64,000 bases of DNA. Source: Roseivivax marinus. GTDB lineage: Bacteria > Pseudomonadota > Alphaproteobacteria > Rhodobacterales > Rhodobacteraceae. The position numbers were made by a program, and so were the translations under genes. Below the pieces are notes generated by a model. That model was not told the DNA's origin. It did not search any database and saw only the letters and a program-made list of their open reading frames with translations. Position 1 is the stretch's first letter. Each line of letters opens with the position of its first letter. This document shows positions 1 through 8,664 of the stretch, in pieces. The DNA lies in contig NZ_FOAI01000010.1 of the NCBI RefSeq assembly GCF_900109705.1, positions 62,001 through 126,000 of the forward strand, in the 5' to 3' direction.

Positions 1-902
1 GTCATCAGCGCCGTGGCGTCGGTCACCTCGCCGTAGTCGACCGTGTTGAAGCCCGCGGTGCGTGGAGTGACCGCCTGGAACCAGCTGACCATGATCCGCG
101 CGCCCCAACTGTCGAAGGCGCCGAGCGTCTCGCGGTTTGACCATTCCAGGCTGGCGAACATCACCCACGCAAACAGGATCAGCACGCCCGTTCCGGTCAG
201 CATGATCTTCGTGTGCAGGGTCATCCGCCGCCAGCGCCGCTTGCGGTAAAGGTCGTTCAGGACCACGAAGCCGAGTCCGCCGACAATGAACAGGATCGGG
301 ACCACGAGGTTCACGATTGGATTTGTCGCGTAGCGGGTCAGGCTGTCGGGCCAGAGGCTGAAGCCCGCGTTGTTGAAGGCCGACACCGCGTGGAAGATCG
401 AAAACCACAGCCCGTCCGACCACCCAAGCTCGGGCACGAAGACCGAGGCCAGCAGTACCGTGCCCGCGGCCTCGCACCCCAGCGCGACGATGAAGACCAT
501 CTTCACCAGCTGGAACAGGTCGGCGAAGTTCGACTGGTTGAGGTCTTCGCGCAGCATCAGCCTCTGGCCCAGGCCCACCGGCACCCCGAGCGCGGTGAGT
601 ACGAAGACCGCGAAGGTGATGATGCCGAGGCCGCCAAGCTGGATCAGTGCCGCGATGACGATCTGTCCGATCACGGTGAAATCGCCGCCGGTGTCGACCA
701 CGGTCAGCCCGGTGACGGTGACGGCCGACATCGACGTGAAGAACGCGTCGAGGAAATAGACGTCGCCGTGGTTCGAGAACGGCAGCCGCAGCAGCACCGC
801 GCCGATCGCCACGAAGCACAGGTAGAACAGCCCGAGCAGCGCCGGGGGCGAGAGCTTGAGGATGCGGCGCTTCAGGCCCGCGCGGATGCCGATGACTGCC
901 AC
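1..902 (-). CDS. ktrB: KtrB/TrkH-type potassium channel subunit (partial)
   Basis: Membrane pore subunit of a Ktr-type K+ uptake system. The first 300 residues are present and the gene runs off the left edge. It shows the repeated M1-P-M2 organisation of the TrkH/KtrB superfamily, with filter-like loops TVTGL at about residues 62-66, FNNAGFS at about 176-182 and TPRTAGFNT at about 279-287, each with the central glycine that lines the K+ pore. I placed the start at a GTG four bases after the ktrA stop; the N terminus VAVIGIRAGLKRR then leads into the first membrane helix. An upstream start overlapping ktrA is not excluded. Adjacency to ktrA supports the Ktr assignment rather than the larger TrkH/TrkA pair. 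Confidence 0.88.
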   Translation of the reverse strand, partial: MAVIGIRAGLKRRILKLSPPALLGLFYLCFVAIGAVLLRLPFSNHGDVYFLDAFFTSMSAVTVTGLTVVDTGGDFTVIGQIVIAALIQLGGLGIITFAVFVLTALGVPVGLGQRLMLREDLNQSNFADLFQLVKMVFIVALGCEAAGTVLLASVFVPELGWSDGLWFSIFHAVSAFNNAGFSLWPDSLTRYATNPIVNLVVPILFIVGGLGFVVLNDLYRKRRWRRMTLHTKIMLTGTGVLILFAWVMFASLEWSNRETLGAFDSWGARIMVSWFQAVTPRTAGFNTVDYGEVTDATALM

Positions 903-906
903 TGCG

Positions 907-1569
907 TTACAGACTGGAGGCGAAGGTGCGCAACTCGTGGCGCTGACCCAGAAGCAGCATCAGGTCGTCGGGCTCGAACTGGCAGCCCTGACCGTCCATG
1001 CTCAGGAATTCGGTGCCGCGCATGACCCCGATGCAGCGCAGGTTGTGCTCGTCGAGCAACGACAGGTCCTCGACGGTCTGACCCTCGAGGCTTTCGGGCA
1101 CCTTGAAATTGACCACGTAAAACCCGTTTCCGAGGCTGATGTAGTCTCGGATCAGCGGATTGTGCAGCACCTGCGCGACGTGCTGGCCAACCTCCACCTC
1201 GGGGTGAATGATCCGGTCGACGCCGAGGCGTGACAGGATGCGATGGTGGGTTTTCGTGCGGGCCTTGGCCCAGATCGTCTCGACCCCGGCAAGCTTGAGG
1301 TTGATCGCCGCAAGGATCGAGGCCTCGAGATCCGAGCCCATCGCCACGACGGCGACATCGCAGTCGCCCAGCCCGGCTTCCTTGATCGCCTTGTCGTCGC
1401 GGGCGTCTACGATCATCGTCTCGGACAGTTCGTCGGCATGAGCCGACACGCGATCCTTGTCGATGTCGATTCCGATGACCTGATTTCCGAAGCGAGTCAG
1501 TTCCGTCGCGACCGTCGATCCGAAGTTTCCCAGTCCCACGATGCCGAAGGTGCGGGCCTTTTCCGCCAT
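907..1569 (-). CDS. ktrA: KtrA-type RCK regulatory subunit of potassium uptake
   Basis: Cytoplasmic nucleotide-binding gating subunit for the KtrB pore, 220 residues, the usual KtrA length (TrkA is about twice as long). The N terminus holds a Rossmann RCK_N domain: glycine-rich IVGLGNFG near residues 10-17 followed by the acidic end of beta-2 in VIGIDIDKDRV. From about residue 140 there is a TrkA_C (RCK_C) domain. The start ATG at 1569 gives the expected MAEKARTFGIVGLG N terminus; a longer upstream reading is compositionally unlike a gene. It is transcribed ahead of ktrB with a four-base gap, so the two subunits are probably made together. Confidence 0.93.
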   Translation of the reverse strand: MAEKARTFGIVGLGNFGSTVATELTRFGNQVIGIDIDKDRVSAHADELSETMIVDARDDKAIKEAGLGDCDVAVVAMGSDLEASILAAINLKLAGVETIWAKARTKTHHRILSRLGVDRIIHPEVEVGQHVAQVLHNPLIRDYISLGNGFYVVNFKVPESLEGQTVEDLSLLDEHNLRCIGVMRGTEFLSMDGQGCQFEPDDLMLLLGQRHELRTFASSL

Positions 1570-1761
1570 TGACCTGCCTTTCGATGTAGCACCTCGTGCA
1601 CCTAACGCTTGGCGACGCACGGGCAAGATTGATGCTCGGACGTTCCCACTGTATGCCTGCGGATGCAAAGGCGGCGTAACGTCCCGGTCCGGGATTGCAG
1701 ACGCCGCCGGTCCGGCCCCGGAACGCGGGGCCTGCGCGGGAGAGGCGCAAGGGAGGGACAC

Positions 1762-2295
1762 GTGCAGTCAGTCATTCGCGCGCTGGACGCGATCAACGAG
1801 GTTGTGGGCCGAATCGTGGCCTGCCTTTCGATCGTGTTCGCCGCCATCATTCTTTACGACGTCGTCATGCGTTACGCGTTGAACTCGCCGACGCGGTGGG
1901 CCTTCGACGTCACGACGCAGATGTATGCGTTCTACTTCGTCATGCTCGGGGGCTACGCGCTCAAGCATCAAAGCCACGTCCGCGTCGATCTGGTGACCGA
2001 GACGTTCAGCGACGGGTTCCGCCGGATCGTCGAGATCGCCGGCTACGTGATCTTCTACTTCCCCTTCACCTACGTCTTCCTGACGCGGTCGTGGGAGTTC
2101 GCCGCGCGCAGCTACGCGCAGGGCGAGACCACCTACGGCGCGGTGCAGCTGCCGGTCTATCCGCTCAAGATGGCGATGACGGTCGCGGCGGGTCTTCTGC
2201 TGATCCAGGGCATCAGCGAGGTGCTGAAGCTTCTGATCGGCGACTACTACTGGAAAGACGCGGAACTCGTGGAGGAGACGCATCATGGGTCCTGA
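1762..2295 (+). CDS. TRAP transporter small permease (DctQ-type), operon 1
   Basis: Small membrane subunit of a tripartite ATP-independent periplasmic transporter, 177 residues with four predicted membrane helices (about residues 14-34, 50-65, 93-110 and 130-150). I chose the GTG at 1762 because GGGAGGGA lies just upstream and the N terminus VQSVIRALDAINEVVGR resembles DctQ proteins; the frame is open further upstream but not gene-like. It is the first gene of a dctQ-dctM-dctP operon, and its stop lies inside the start of dctM (11-base overlap). The operon diverges from ktrA across a 192-base spacer that should hold both promoters; I could not identify them with confidence. Confidence 0.9.
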   Translation: MQSVIRALDAINEVVGRIVACLSIVFAAIILYDVVMRYALNSPTRWAFDVTTQMYAFYFVMLGGYALKHQSHVRVDLVTETFSDGFRRIVEIAGYVIFYFPFTYVFLTRSWEFAARSYAQGETTYGAVQLPVYPLKMAMTVAAGLLLIQGISEVLKLLIGDYYWKDAELVEETHHGS

Positions 2296-3622
2296 ACTCA
2301 TTGCCCTCGTGATGTTCGGGCTCCTGCTGCTGGGGCTCTTCATGGGGCACCCGCTGTCGTTCGTTCTGGGGGGAACCGCGGTTCTCGGCGCGCTGATCGC
2401 GGGCAAGCCGATGGTCCTCGGGATCGTGGTGAACCGGATCTTTGGCGACGTCCTGTCGAACTTCACCCTGATCGCCATTCCGCTCTTCGTGCTGATGGCG
2501 CAGTTCCTGTCGAACTCGGGCGTGACCGACAAGATGTTCGAATCGCTGCGCCTGCTGATGTCGAATGTCCGCGGCGGCCTTGCGCTGGCCGTGGTGTTCA
2601 TCTCGATCCTGCTGGCCGCGACCACCGGTATCATCGGCGCCTCGATCACGGTCATGGGCGTGATGGCCCTGACGCCGATGCTGCGCTATGGCTACTCGCC
2701 CACGCTGACCACCGGCGTGATCGCGGCCTCTGGCTGCCTCGGCATCCTGATCCCGCCGTCGATCATGCTGATCCTGATGGCGTCCTACTCGCCGCTTTCG
2801 GTGGGCGAGCTGTTCGCCGGTTCGATGATCCCCGGGGTCCTGCTGGGCATCCTCTACGCGGCCTGGGTGGCGATCGTGGCGCGGGTGCGTCCCGACATGG
2901 CCCCGTCTGTCGAGCCCGACGAGAAGCTGCCGCGGGCCCAGTTGCTCAAGATGCTGGCGATCGAGGCCGTGCCGCCTCTGGTGCTGATCCTCGGCATCCT
3001 CGGCTCGCTGCTTGCGGGCATCGCGACGGCGACCGAAGCCTCGGCGATCGGCGCGATCCTCGCGCTGGTGATCGTGGTCATGCGCGGGCGCTTCACCCTG
3101 CCGTCGTTCTACAAGGCGCTTCTCGACACCGGGAAAACCTCGGCGATGATCCTGTTCATCGTCGTCGGCGCCACCGCCTTTACCGGCGTGTTCAACATCA
3201 CCGGCGGCCTGCGCGCCACGCAGGAGCTGATCCGCGCGCTCGACTTCGCGCCGTGGCTGCTGATCCTGGTGATGATGTTCATCGTGTTCATCCTTGGCGC
3301 GTTCCTCGACTGGACCGGCATCGTGCTGCTGTCCTTCCCGATCTTCCTGCCCATCGTGCAGGAGATGGAGGGCATCAGCCTGCTGTGGTTCGTCTGCCTC
3401 ATGGCCGTGGTCCTGCAGACCTCGTTCCTGACACCACCATTCGGCTACGCGCTGTTCTACCTGAGGGCCATTGCCCCCAAGGAAGTGAAGACCAGCCATA
3501 TCATCATGGGCGTGCTGCCGTTCATCGCGCTCATCGTGGGCATGGCGCTGCTGATGGCGCTTGTGCCCGGCCTGGTGACGTGGCTGCCTTCCGTCATCTA
3601 CGAGTCATCCGCATCAAGTTAA
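2285..3622 (+). CDS. TRAP transporter large permease (DctM-type), operon 1
   Basis: Large membrane subunit that carries the substrate with Na+ in the IT superfamily, 445 residues and hydrophobic throughout with about 11-12 helices. Family hallmarks visible include GLLLLGLFMGHPLSF at the N terminus, TTGIIGASITVMG around residue 118 and GCLGILIPPS around residue 155, the conserved permease loop. The second half repeats this pattern (FLDWTGIVLLSFPIFLPI around 345). It overlaps dctQ and is followed 13 bases later by the binding-protein gene. The set resembles the FcbT/TakP-like subfamily used for larger organic acids, an inference from protein style, so the substrate is not known. Confidence 0.93.
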   Translation: MGPELIALVMFGLLLLGLFMGHPLSFVLGGTAVLGALIAGKPMVLGIVVNRIFGDVLSNFTLIAIPLFVLMAQFLSNSGVTDKMFESLRLLMSNVRGGLALAVVFISILLAATTGIIGASITVMGVMALTPMLRYGYSPTLTTGVIAASGCLGILIPPSIMLILMASYSPLSVGELFAGSMIPGVLLGILYAAWVAIVARVRPDMAPSVEPDEKLPRAQLLKMLAIEAVPPLVLILGILGSLLAGIATATEASAIGAILALVIVVMRGRFTLPSFYKALLDTGKTSAMILFIVVGATAFTGVFNITGGLRATQELIRALDFAPWLLILVMMFIVFILGAFLDWTGIVLLSFPIFLPIVQEMEGISLLWFVCLMAVVLQTSFLTPPFGYALFYLRAIAPKEVKTSHIIMGVLPFIALIVGMALLMALVPGLVTWLPSVIYESSASS

Positions 3623-3635
3623 GGGAGAGAGACTG

Positions 3636-4733
3636 ATGTATTCGATGAAACCGCTCGCACTGGGCGTGGCACTGGCCGCCGGGACCGCCTCGGTCGCCGC
3701 AGCGCAGGAAACCTGGACGATGACCACCACGTGGCCCTCGTCCCTCGAACTGATCGAGACCGACAAGCACTTCGTCGACCTCGTGAACAAGCTGGCCGGC
3801 GACGAAGTCCAGATCGAGTTCTACGAGGGTGGCGCGCTCGTCCCGTCGGGCGAGGTCTTCGGCGCGGTCGAATCCGGCACGATCCAGGCCGGCGCCGACT
3901 GGCCGGGCTACTGGGCCGGCCGCGACGCCGCATTCTCGCCGCTCGCAACCACCGCGTCGCTGTTCAACGCCGTGGACTACGTGAACTGGATCCAGGAATG
4001 GGGCGGCGCCGAGATCTACGACGAGATCTACGGCCAGTTCGGCATGAAGTACCTGCCCTACGGCGTCACCAACAACGAGTCCGGCTTCCGCACCAACGAG
4101 CCGATCGTCACGCTCGATGATCTGCAGGGCAAGCGCATCCGCGTGTCGGGCCTCGAGCAGGGCAAGCTTCTCGAGCAGCTCGGCGGCAACCAGGTGTCGA
4201 TGGCCGGTGGCGAGATCTACCAGGCGCTTGAGCGCGGCGTGATCGACGGTGGCGAGTTCTCGACCCCGAACGTCGACTGGTCGGCCGGCTTCCAGCAGGT
4301 CACCAGCGCATGGGCCACTCCGGGCTGGCACCAGTCCGCATCGGTCTTCGGCGTGATGATCAACCAGCAGGCCTGGGACGCTCTTTCGGAAGAGACCCAG
4401 GAAAAGCTCGAGATCGCGGCTGACGCCACCCTGCTGTGGTCGCTCGCCTTCACCGAGAAGCGCGCCACCGAGGCCTACCAGAAGTTCCAGGACGCGGGCA
4501 TCGAGATCACCCGCTACGACGACGAGACCCTCGCGCAGGTGCAGCAGATGGCCAACGAGGTCATTGTCGAGACCGCGTGCGAGAACGAGAACTCGGCCAA
4601 GGTCTACCTGTCGATGATGGAGTACGTGAACGACTACGCTCGCTGGCGTGACGCCTCGGCGCCGTTCAACCTCGGCCGCACGCCGAACGGTCCGGACGTC
4701 GAAGCCATCCGCGAGTGCGCGCCCGCCGAGTGA
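3636..4733 (+). CDS. TRAP transporter substrate-binding protein (DctP/TakP-like), operon 1
   Basis: Periplasmic solute receptor of TRAP operon 1, 365 residues. A signal peptide (MKPLALGVALAAGTASVAAA, then QETW) is evident; cleavage is expected near residue 23. The body reads as a DctP-family binding protein, including the GKRIRVSG segment around residues 166-173 whose arginine contacts the substrate carboxylate in characterised TRAP receptors. Overall style (TTTWPSSLELIE start, ECAPAE end) is closest to the TakP/FcbT1 branch, whose members bind keto acids or chloroaromatic acids; the ligand here is unknown. A GGGAGAG ribosome-binding site precedes the first ATG; the internal Met-4 is an alternative start. 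Confidence 0.92.
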   Translation: MYSMKPLALGVALAAGTASVAAAQETWTMTTTWPSSLELIETDKHFVDLVNKLAGDEVQIEFYEGGALVPSGEVFGAVESGTIQAGADWPGYWAGRDAAFSPLATTASLFNAVDYVNWIQEWGGAEIYDEIYGQFGMKYLPYGVTNNESGFRTNEPIVTLDDLQGKRIRVSGLEQGKLLEQLGGNQVSMAGGEIYQALERGVIDGGEFSTPNVDWSAGFQQVTSAWATPGWHQSASVFGVMINQQAWDALSEETQEKLEIAADATLLWSLAFTEKRATEAYQKFQDAGIEITRYDDETLAQVQQMANEVIVETACENENSAKVYLSMMEYVNDYARWRDASAPFNLGRTPNGPDVEAIRECAPAE

Positions 4734-4756
4734 TCGGCCAGCCGTTTGCGCAAATC

Positions 4757-4788
4757 GGGGGCTCCGTCACGGCGGGACCCCTTTTTCT
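4757..4788 (+). terminator. Intrinsic terminator after TRAP operon 1
   Basis: GGGG pairs with CCCC and TCC with GGA across a short loop (a two-base bulge is needed), followed directly by TTTTTC. It lies 24 bases after the binding-protein stop. Confidence 0.6.
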
Positions 4789-4894
4789 TGCGGCCAGTGC
4801 GGCGCGTCGCGTCGCGGGCGTCGACAGGAAACAGGATTCGGCCCTACGCTCCTGACAGCGGACAAGTCCGCGTATTTTTCAGGAGTGATTTTCC

Positions 4895-5350
4895 ATGCAA
4901 GCATTGCGCCTTTTCCTCGGGGCGGTCGGACTGACGTGCCTCGTCTCTCCCGCCTTCGCTGCCTGGCAGACCGTCCAGTCCGACGGCCGCGCACGGGCGG
5001 TCTACCAGCAGGGCAATTACGAGCTTTGGATTTACTGCCGGCGCGGACAGGACATGGAGCTTTGGCTTCAAGACCGGTCGCTCAACGGGGCCGAGTTCCA
5101 AGGGGTCGACTCGCTGATGATGTGGGTCAAGTTGCCCGACGGGCGGACCGATCGCTGGCCCGTCCGGGTGGTGCAGGAAGGGCCGGGCATTTCCGGGCCG
5201 CTCGCCGTGTCTGATTTCAACCTCGAGTTCTTCCGCAATGCCGAGAGCTTCGAGCTGGATTCGCCGCAGACACGCAAGGTCTTCATGGCCGGCGACATGC
5301 GCGGCACCGGGGCGGCGCGGCTCGCCTTCCTCGAACAGTGCGGGATCTGA
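4895..5350 (+). CDS. Secreted protein of unknown function
   Basis: A 151-residue protein with a clear signal peptide (MQALRLFLGAVGLTCLVSPAFA, cleavage before AWQT). I do not recognise the family. The mature part is rich in beta-forming residues and aromatic residues (ELWIYCRR, MELWLQD) and has two cysteines, one near residue 50 and one near the C terminus (LEQCGI), which could form a disulfide in the periplasm. AGGAG sits ten bases before the ATG. It is a single-gene unit between the terminator of TRAP operon 1 and a convergent methyltransferase gene, so context does not suggest a role. Confidence 0.75.
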   Translation: MQALRLFLGAVGLTCLVSPAFAAWQTVQSDGRARAVYQQGNYELWIYCRRGQDMELWLQDRSLNGAEFQGVDSLMMWVKLPDGRTDRWPVRVVQEGPGISGPLAVSDFNLEFFRNAESFELDSPQTRKVFMAGDMRGTGAARLAFLEQCGI

Positions 5351-5356
5351 GGCGCC

Positions 5357-6466
5357 TCAGCGCAGTGGCGGCGTCTGCCAGAGCTGAATCTTCAGGCCGC
5401 CGTGCGGCACCGGCGGGCCGGGTTGCCGGAAGGGCAGGCCGGTGGTCTTGGCAAGCGCCGGTTCGCTGGTGACGAGACCCACGCGCCAACCGCGGAAGTG
5501 GGTTTTGAGCGTCTCGCCGAGCGCGCCGTAAACCGCGTAGAGCAGCTTCTTGTTGCCGATCCGCGCGCCGTAGGGCGGGTTCACCATAACAAGGCCGGGC
5601 GGTCCCTCGGGCGGGCGCGCCTCGCTGACCGGGTGGCACTCGAAGCGGCAAAGCGCGGCGACACCCGAGCGCCCGGCATTGTCGGCAGCGCCCCGCACCG
5701 CGCCCTGGTCGCGATCCGATCCGAAGAACCTCGGAGGGCTCTCCGGCTCCGGCGCGGGGGCCTTCAGCGCTGCCCACGCCTCGGCGTCGAAGCTCGCGAA
5801 GTCCTCGAAGGCGAAGGTGCGCGCACGGCCGGGTTGCAGCCCGGCGGCGATCTCGGCGGCCTCCAGCGGGAAGGTGCCCGAGCCGCACATCGGATCAAGC
5901 ACCGGCTCGCGTCCATCGTAGCTGCAGGCGCGCAGGAACAGGGCCGCCAGCGTCTCGCGCATGGGGGCCTTGCCGATGGCCTGCTTGAAGCCGCGCCGGT
6001 GCAGGGGCTCGCCGCTGGAATCGAGACTGAACTGACAGAAATCGTCCTCGATCCGGGTCTTCAGGACGGTTGGCGCCTCGCGGTCCACGACCATGCCGGC
6101 CGCTTTGAGCGCATCCTCGATCCGCTGGGTCGCCGCGCCGGCATGGTAGATCTTGGACTTCCGGCAGGTCACATCCACCCGCACTGCCGTGCCGGGGTGA
6201 AGGACATCCGTCCACGGAAACTTGCGCGCCCGCTTGTCGAGCTGCGCGATGTGGGGAACCCGGAAGCCGCCGATCCGAACCAGCACCCGCGCGGCCCCGC
6301 GCAGGACGAGGTTCGCGCGCCACACCTCGGGCCATCCGCCCGAAACGGTCACGCCACCCGGACCGGGCTCGGCCGGGGCAAAGCCCTTCTCGCGCGCCTC
6401 CTCGGCCAGGAGCGGCTCCAGCCCGGGTGCGCAGACGAGGAAAATTTCCAGGGCGTCGGCGCTCAT
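5357..6466 (-). CDS. THUMP-domain class I methyltransferase (RlmL-type rRNA guanine-N2 methyltransferase)
   Basis: Putative RNA methyltransferase of 369 residues. The N-terminal part (about 1-160) has the ferredoxin-like plus THUMP arrangement that binds RNA; the C-terminal part has SAM-binding motif DPMCGSGT (191-198) and the catalytic NPPYG (296-300) of N2-guanine and N6-adenine methyltransferases. This matches the RlmL half of the fused RlmKL protein that modifies G2445 of 23S rRNA in E. coli; the RlmK half is absent, as is usual in alphaproteobacteria. The ATG at 6466 overlaps the stop of the upstream permease gene as ATGA, so the two are probably co-translated. The exact target base is inferred from the family. 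Confidence 0.88.
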   Translation of the reverse strand: MSADALEIFLVCAPGLEPLLAEEAREKGFAPAEPGPGGVTVSGGWPEVWRANLVLRGAARVLVRIGGFRVPHIAQLDKRARKFPWTDVLHPGTAVRVDVTCRKSKIYHAGAATQRIEDALKAAGMVVDREAPTVLKTRIEDDFCQFSLDSSGEPLHRRGFKQAIGKAPMRETLAALFLRACSYDGREPVLDPMCGSGTFPLEAAEIAAGLQPGRARTFAFEDFASFDAEAWAALKAPAPEPESPPRFFGSDRDQGAVRGAADNAGRSGVAALCRFECHPVSEARPPEGPPGLVMVNPPYGARIGNKKLLYAVYGALGETLKTHFRGWRVGLVTSEPALAKTTGLPFRQPGPPVPHGGLKIQLWQTPPLR

Positions 6467-7500
6467 ATGCGGCCCCGCGCGGACAGCATCACGGCGATGG
6501 GGCGCGTGGCGTCGATCTCGGCCAGCACGATCACGAGGCTTGCGGTCAGCGGCACGGCGAGGATCGCACCGGCGATCCCCCAGAGCGCCCCCCAAAAGGC
6601 CAGCGCCAGCAGAACGACCGCCGGCGACAGGTTGAACGTGCGGCCCATGAGCCGTGGCTCGAGCACTGCGCCGACGTAGACCTGCGCCACGGTCAACGTC
6701 GCGAGCGCCAGCGCCGCGAAACCGAACGACCCGGACTGCACAAGGCTCAGGAGCACCGGAAACAGCACGCCGATCAGCGACCCGAAATAGGGCACGTAGT
6801 TCAGGAACGCGATCAGCACCGCCCAGAACAGCGCGAACTCGACCCCGATCAGCCACATGATCGCGAAGGACACCGCGCCGAGGACGAGGTTCACGAATGT
6901 CTTCACCAACAGGTAGTCGCTGATCCGCGTGTTGATGCGGTCCACGAGGTCGACGGCCTTGCGCCCCCGGCGCAGGCCGCCGAGCGCGATCGACACCTTG
7001 TCGGCAAAGACCGCGCGCTCGGCGAAGAAGAAGGCGGCGTAGAGTACCACGAGGAAGAGCGTCGCGCCGACGCCCCGGATCTGATTGGCGAGCGGCGCGA
7101 GATAGCTGGCCACGTCGATGCGGCCCAGCGTGTTGTCACGCACGATGGCCCAATTCGGCTCGTCCTCGATTCCGAACATTGTCGCGGCGCGGCCGACCAG
7201 CGCGTCGAGGTTCTGCTCGTACCCCGGAATGGCCCCGGCGACACGGTTGAAGTTCGCGACCAGCCCGAAGAACAGCAGCGCCAGTGCCGCGCTGAACAGC
7301 AGCAGGACGATAACCCGCAGCGCCCAGAGCGGCAGGAGGTTGACCAGCGGCACGCGCTTGAGCGCCGAGGCCGCGGCCGACAGCACGTAGAGCGAGATGA
7401 TCGCCGTCAGCACAGGCAGCAGGATCGGCTTGCCCATCCAGAAGAGCCAGCCGAGCATGATCGCGAGAGCGGTGCCGAAGGTGATCGTGCCGAGTTTCAT
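6463..7500 (-). CDS. AI-2E family membrane transporter (PerM/TqsA-like)
   Basis: Membrane protein of 345 residues with about eight helices in the AI-2E/UPF0118 pattern: two N-terminal helices, a third near residues 60-85, a soluble stretch (about 90-145), then a five-helix C-terminal block with the conserved VGAVLEPRLMGRTFNLSP motif (about 272-289). Members include TqsA, which exports autoinducer-2, and Na+/H+ antiporter-like proteins, so the substrate cannot be set from sequence. It is translationally linked (ATGA) to the downstream methyltransferase gene, and there is a 63-base gap to the DUF1513 gene upstream. Confidence 0.88.
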   Translation of the reverse strand: MKLGTITFGTALAIMLGWLFWMGKPILLPVLTAIISLYVLSAAASALKRVPLVNLLPLWALRVIVLLLFSAALALLFFGLVANFNRVAGAIPGYEQNLDALVGRAATMFGIEDEPNWAIVRDNTLGRIDVASYLAPLANQIRGVGATLFLVVLYAAFFFAERAVFADKVSIALGGLRRGRKAVDLVDRINTRISDYLLVKTFVNLVLGAVSFAIMWLIGVEFALFWAVLIAFLNYVPYFGSLIGVLFPVLLSLVQSGSFGFAALALATLTVAQVYVGAVLEPRLMGRTFNLSPAVVLLALAFWGALWGIAGAILAVPLTASLVIVLAEIDATRPIAVMLSARGRI

Positions 7501-7563
7501 GTCCGCGCCACGTTAAGCCGATGCCGCAGCGCGGCGCGAGGGGGCGGGAAGGCTTTTTTCGCG

Positions 7564-8640
7564 TCAGGCCCCGATCCGCACCAGATGGTTGTCCCAGGCG
7601 AAGTCGGGCTCTGCCGCGAGCGGTTCGAGGTTGGTGCCAAGGCGCAGCACGCCGCCGCGTCCATCGGTGGCGGTGAAGCCTTCGGGCGCCGTGGCGATGC
7701 CGCAGACATCGGCGCGGCGGAACGCGGTGCATGCGCCCGTGTCGGTGTCGAAGCGGTGGATGCGGCCGCCCCGCGGTGACGTGATTGCCGCGAAACCCCC
7801 GTCGGCGGACATGGCGACCGATCCGGCATAGCCCTTCATCGCCATCTGCTCTCCGAGATCGGCCTCGAGCAAGCGCGGTGCCTCGCCCCGCTTGTGCAGC
7901 CCCAGAAGCGGCACCGGGGTCATCTCGTCACCCTGCCACTGCATCGCGAAGGCCACGGTGCCGTCCGGCGCGGCGGCGATGTGGCGGATCGAGTTGCGCG
8001 AGAGATCGGTGTCGAGCTCGACCTTCTCCAGCAGGCCGCCGTTGGGATCGAGGTAGACCAGCGACGGCTGCATGGTGTCGATGTTCAGCTTCTCGCGCCC
8101 GCTGTCGGGGTGGGTGCGGATGCCGCCATTGGCCACCGCCAGCACGTCGCCGTCGAGCGCGAGGATCTCGTGCGGACCGATGCCGCCTGTGTCGATCTCG
8201 CCGATCCGGGCATAGCCTTCGGAGCGGGACCAGAGTCCGACCTTGCCGCGCCCGGTCTCGATCTCGTTCTCGGTGGTGCACAGGATCGTGCCCTCGGCGA
8301 TGAAGGCGCCGTGTCCGTAGAAGTGCCGGCCATCGGGCGCCTCCAGCCTGTGGGCGATCCGGCCCGCGGCGCAGTCGATCACCAGCGCGAAGGTGCCCGG
8401 TCTCCGGGCGAAGGCCACGGCTTCGGGGGCGGTTGGGTGCGCGGCGGCGGCATGGCCCCGGTCGGGCAGCGGCAGGCGGAAGCGCCGGTCGCCTCCGGGT
8501 CCGAGGCCGATCAGCGCATAGGCGCCGGACGCATCGCGCGCCGCGCCGAGGTAAGCGGGATCGCCGGCATCGGCCCAGCTGAGCTTCGGCAGGGTCGAGG
8601 CGGCGAGAAGCGAGGCGATGAAACCGCGGCGCGTGGTCAT
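7564..8640 (-). CDS. DUF1513 periplasmic beta-propeller-like protein
   Basis: A 358-residue protein with a twin-arginine-type leader (TTRRGFIASLLAASTLPKLSWA), so it is probably exported folded by Tat. The body is made of repeated strand-turn units typical of a propeller (for example GHAAAAHPTAPEAVAFARRPG, the HIAAAPDG and VAMSADG blades). It matches DUF1513 (COG3490), which is regularly encoded beside imelysin-like and di-heme proteins; its function is unknown. Here it is the last gene of the order di-heme oxidoreductase, imelysin 2, DUF1513, 24 bases after imelysin 2. A role in periplasmic iron handling is inferred from that context only. Confidence 0.85.
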   Translation of the reverse strand: MTTRRGFIASLLAASTLPKLSWADAGDPAYLGAARDASGAYALIGLGPGGDRRFRLPLPDRGHAAAAHPTAPEAVAFARRPGTFALVIDCAAGRIAHRLEAPDGRHFYGHGAFIAEGTILCTTENEIETGRGKVGLWSRSEGYARIGEIDTGGIGPHEILALDGDVLAVANGGIRTHPDSGREKLNIDTMQPSLVYLDPNGGLLEKVELDTDLSRNSIRHIAAAPDGTVAFAMQWQGDEMTPVPLLGLHKRGEAPRLLEADLGEQMAMKGYAGSVAMSADGGFAAITSPRGGRIHRFDTDTGACTAFRRADVCGIATAPEGFTATDGRGGVLRLGTNLEPLAAEPDFAWDNHLVRIGA

Positions 8641-8664
8641 GGGCGGTTGCTCCTTGCGGGTGTG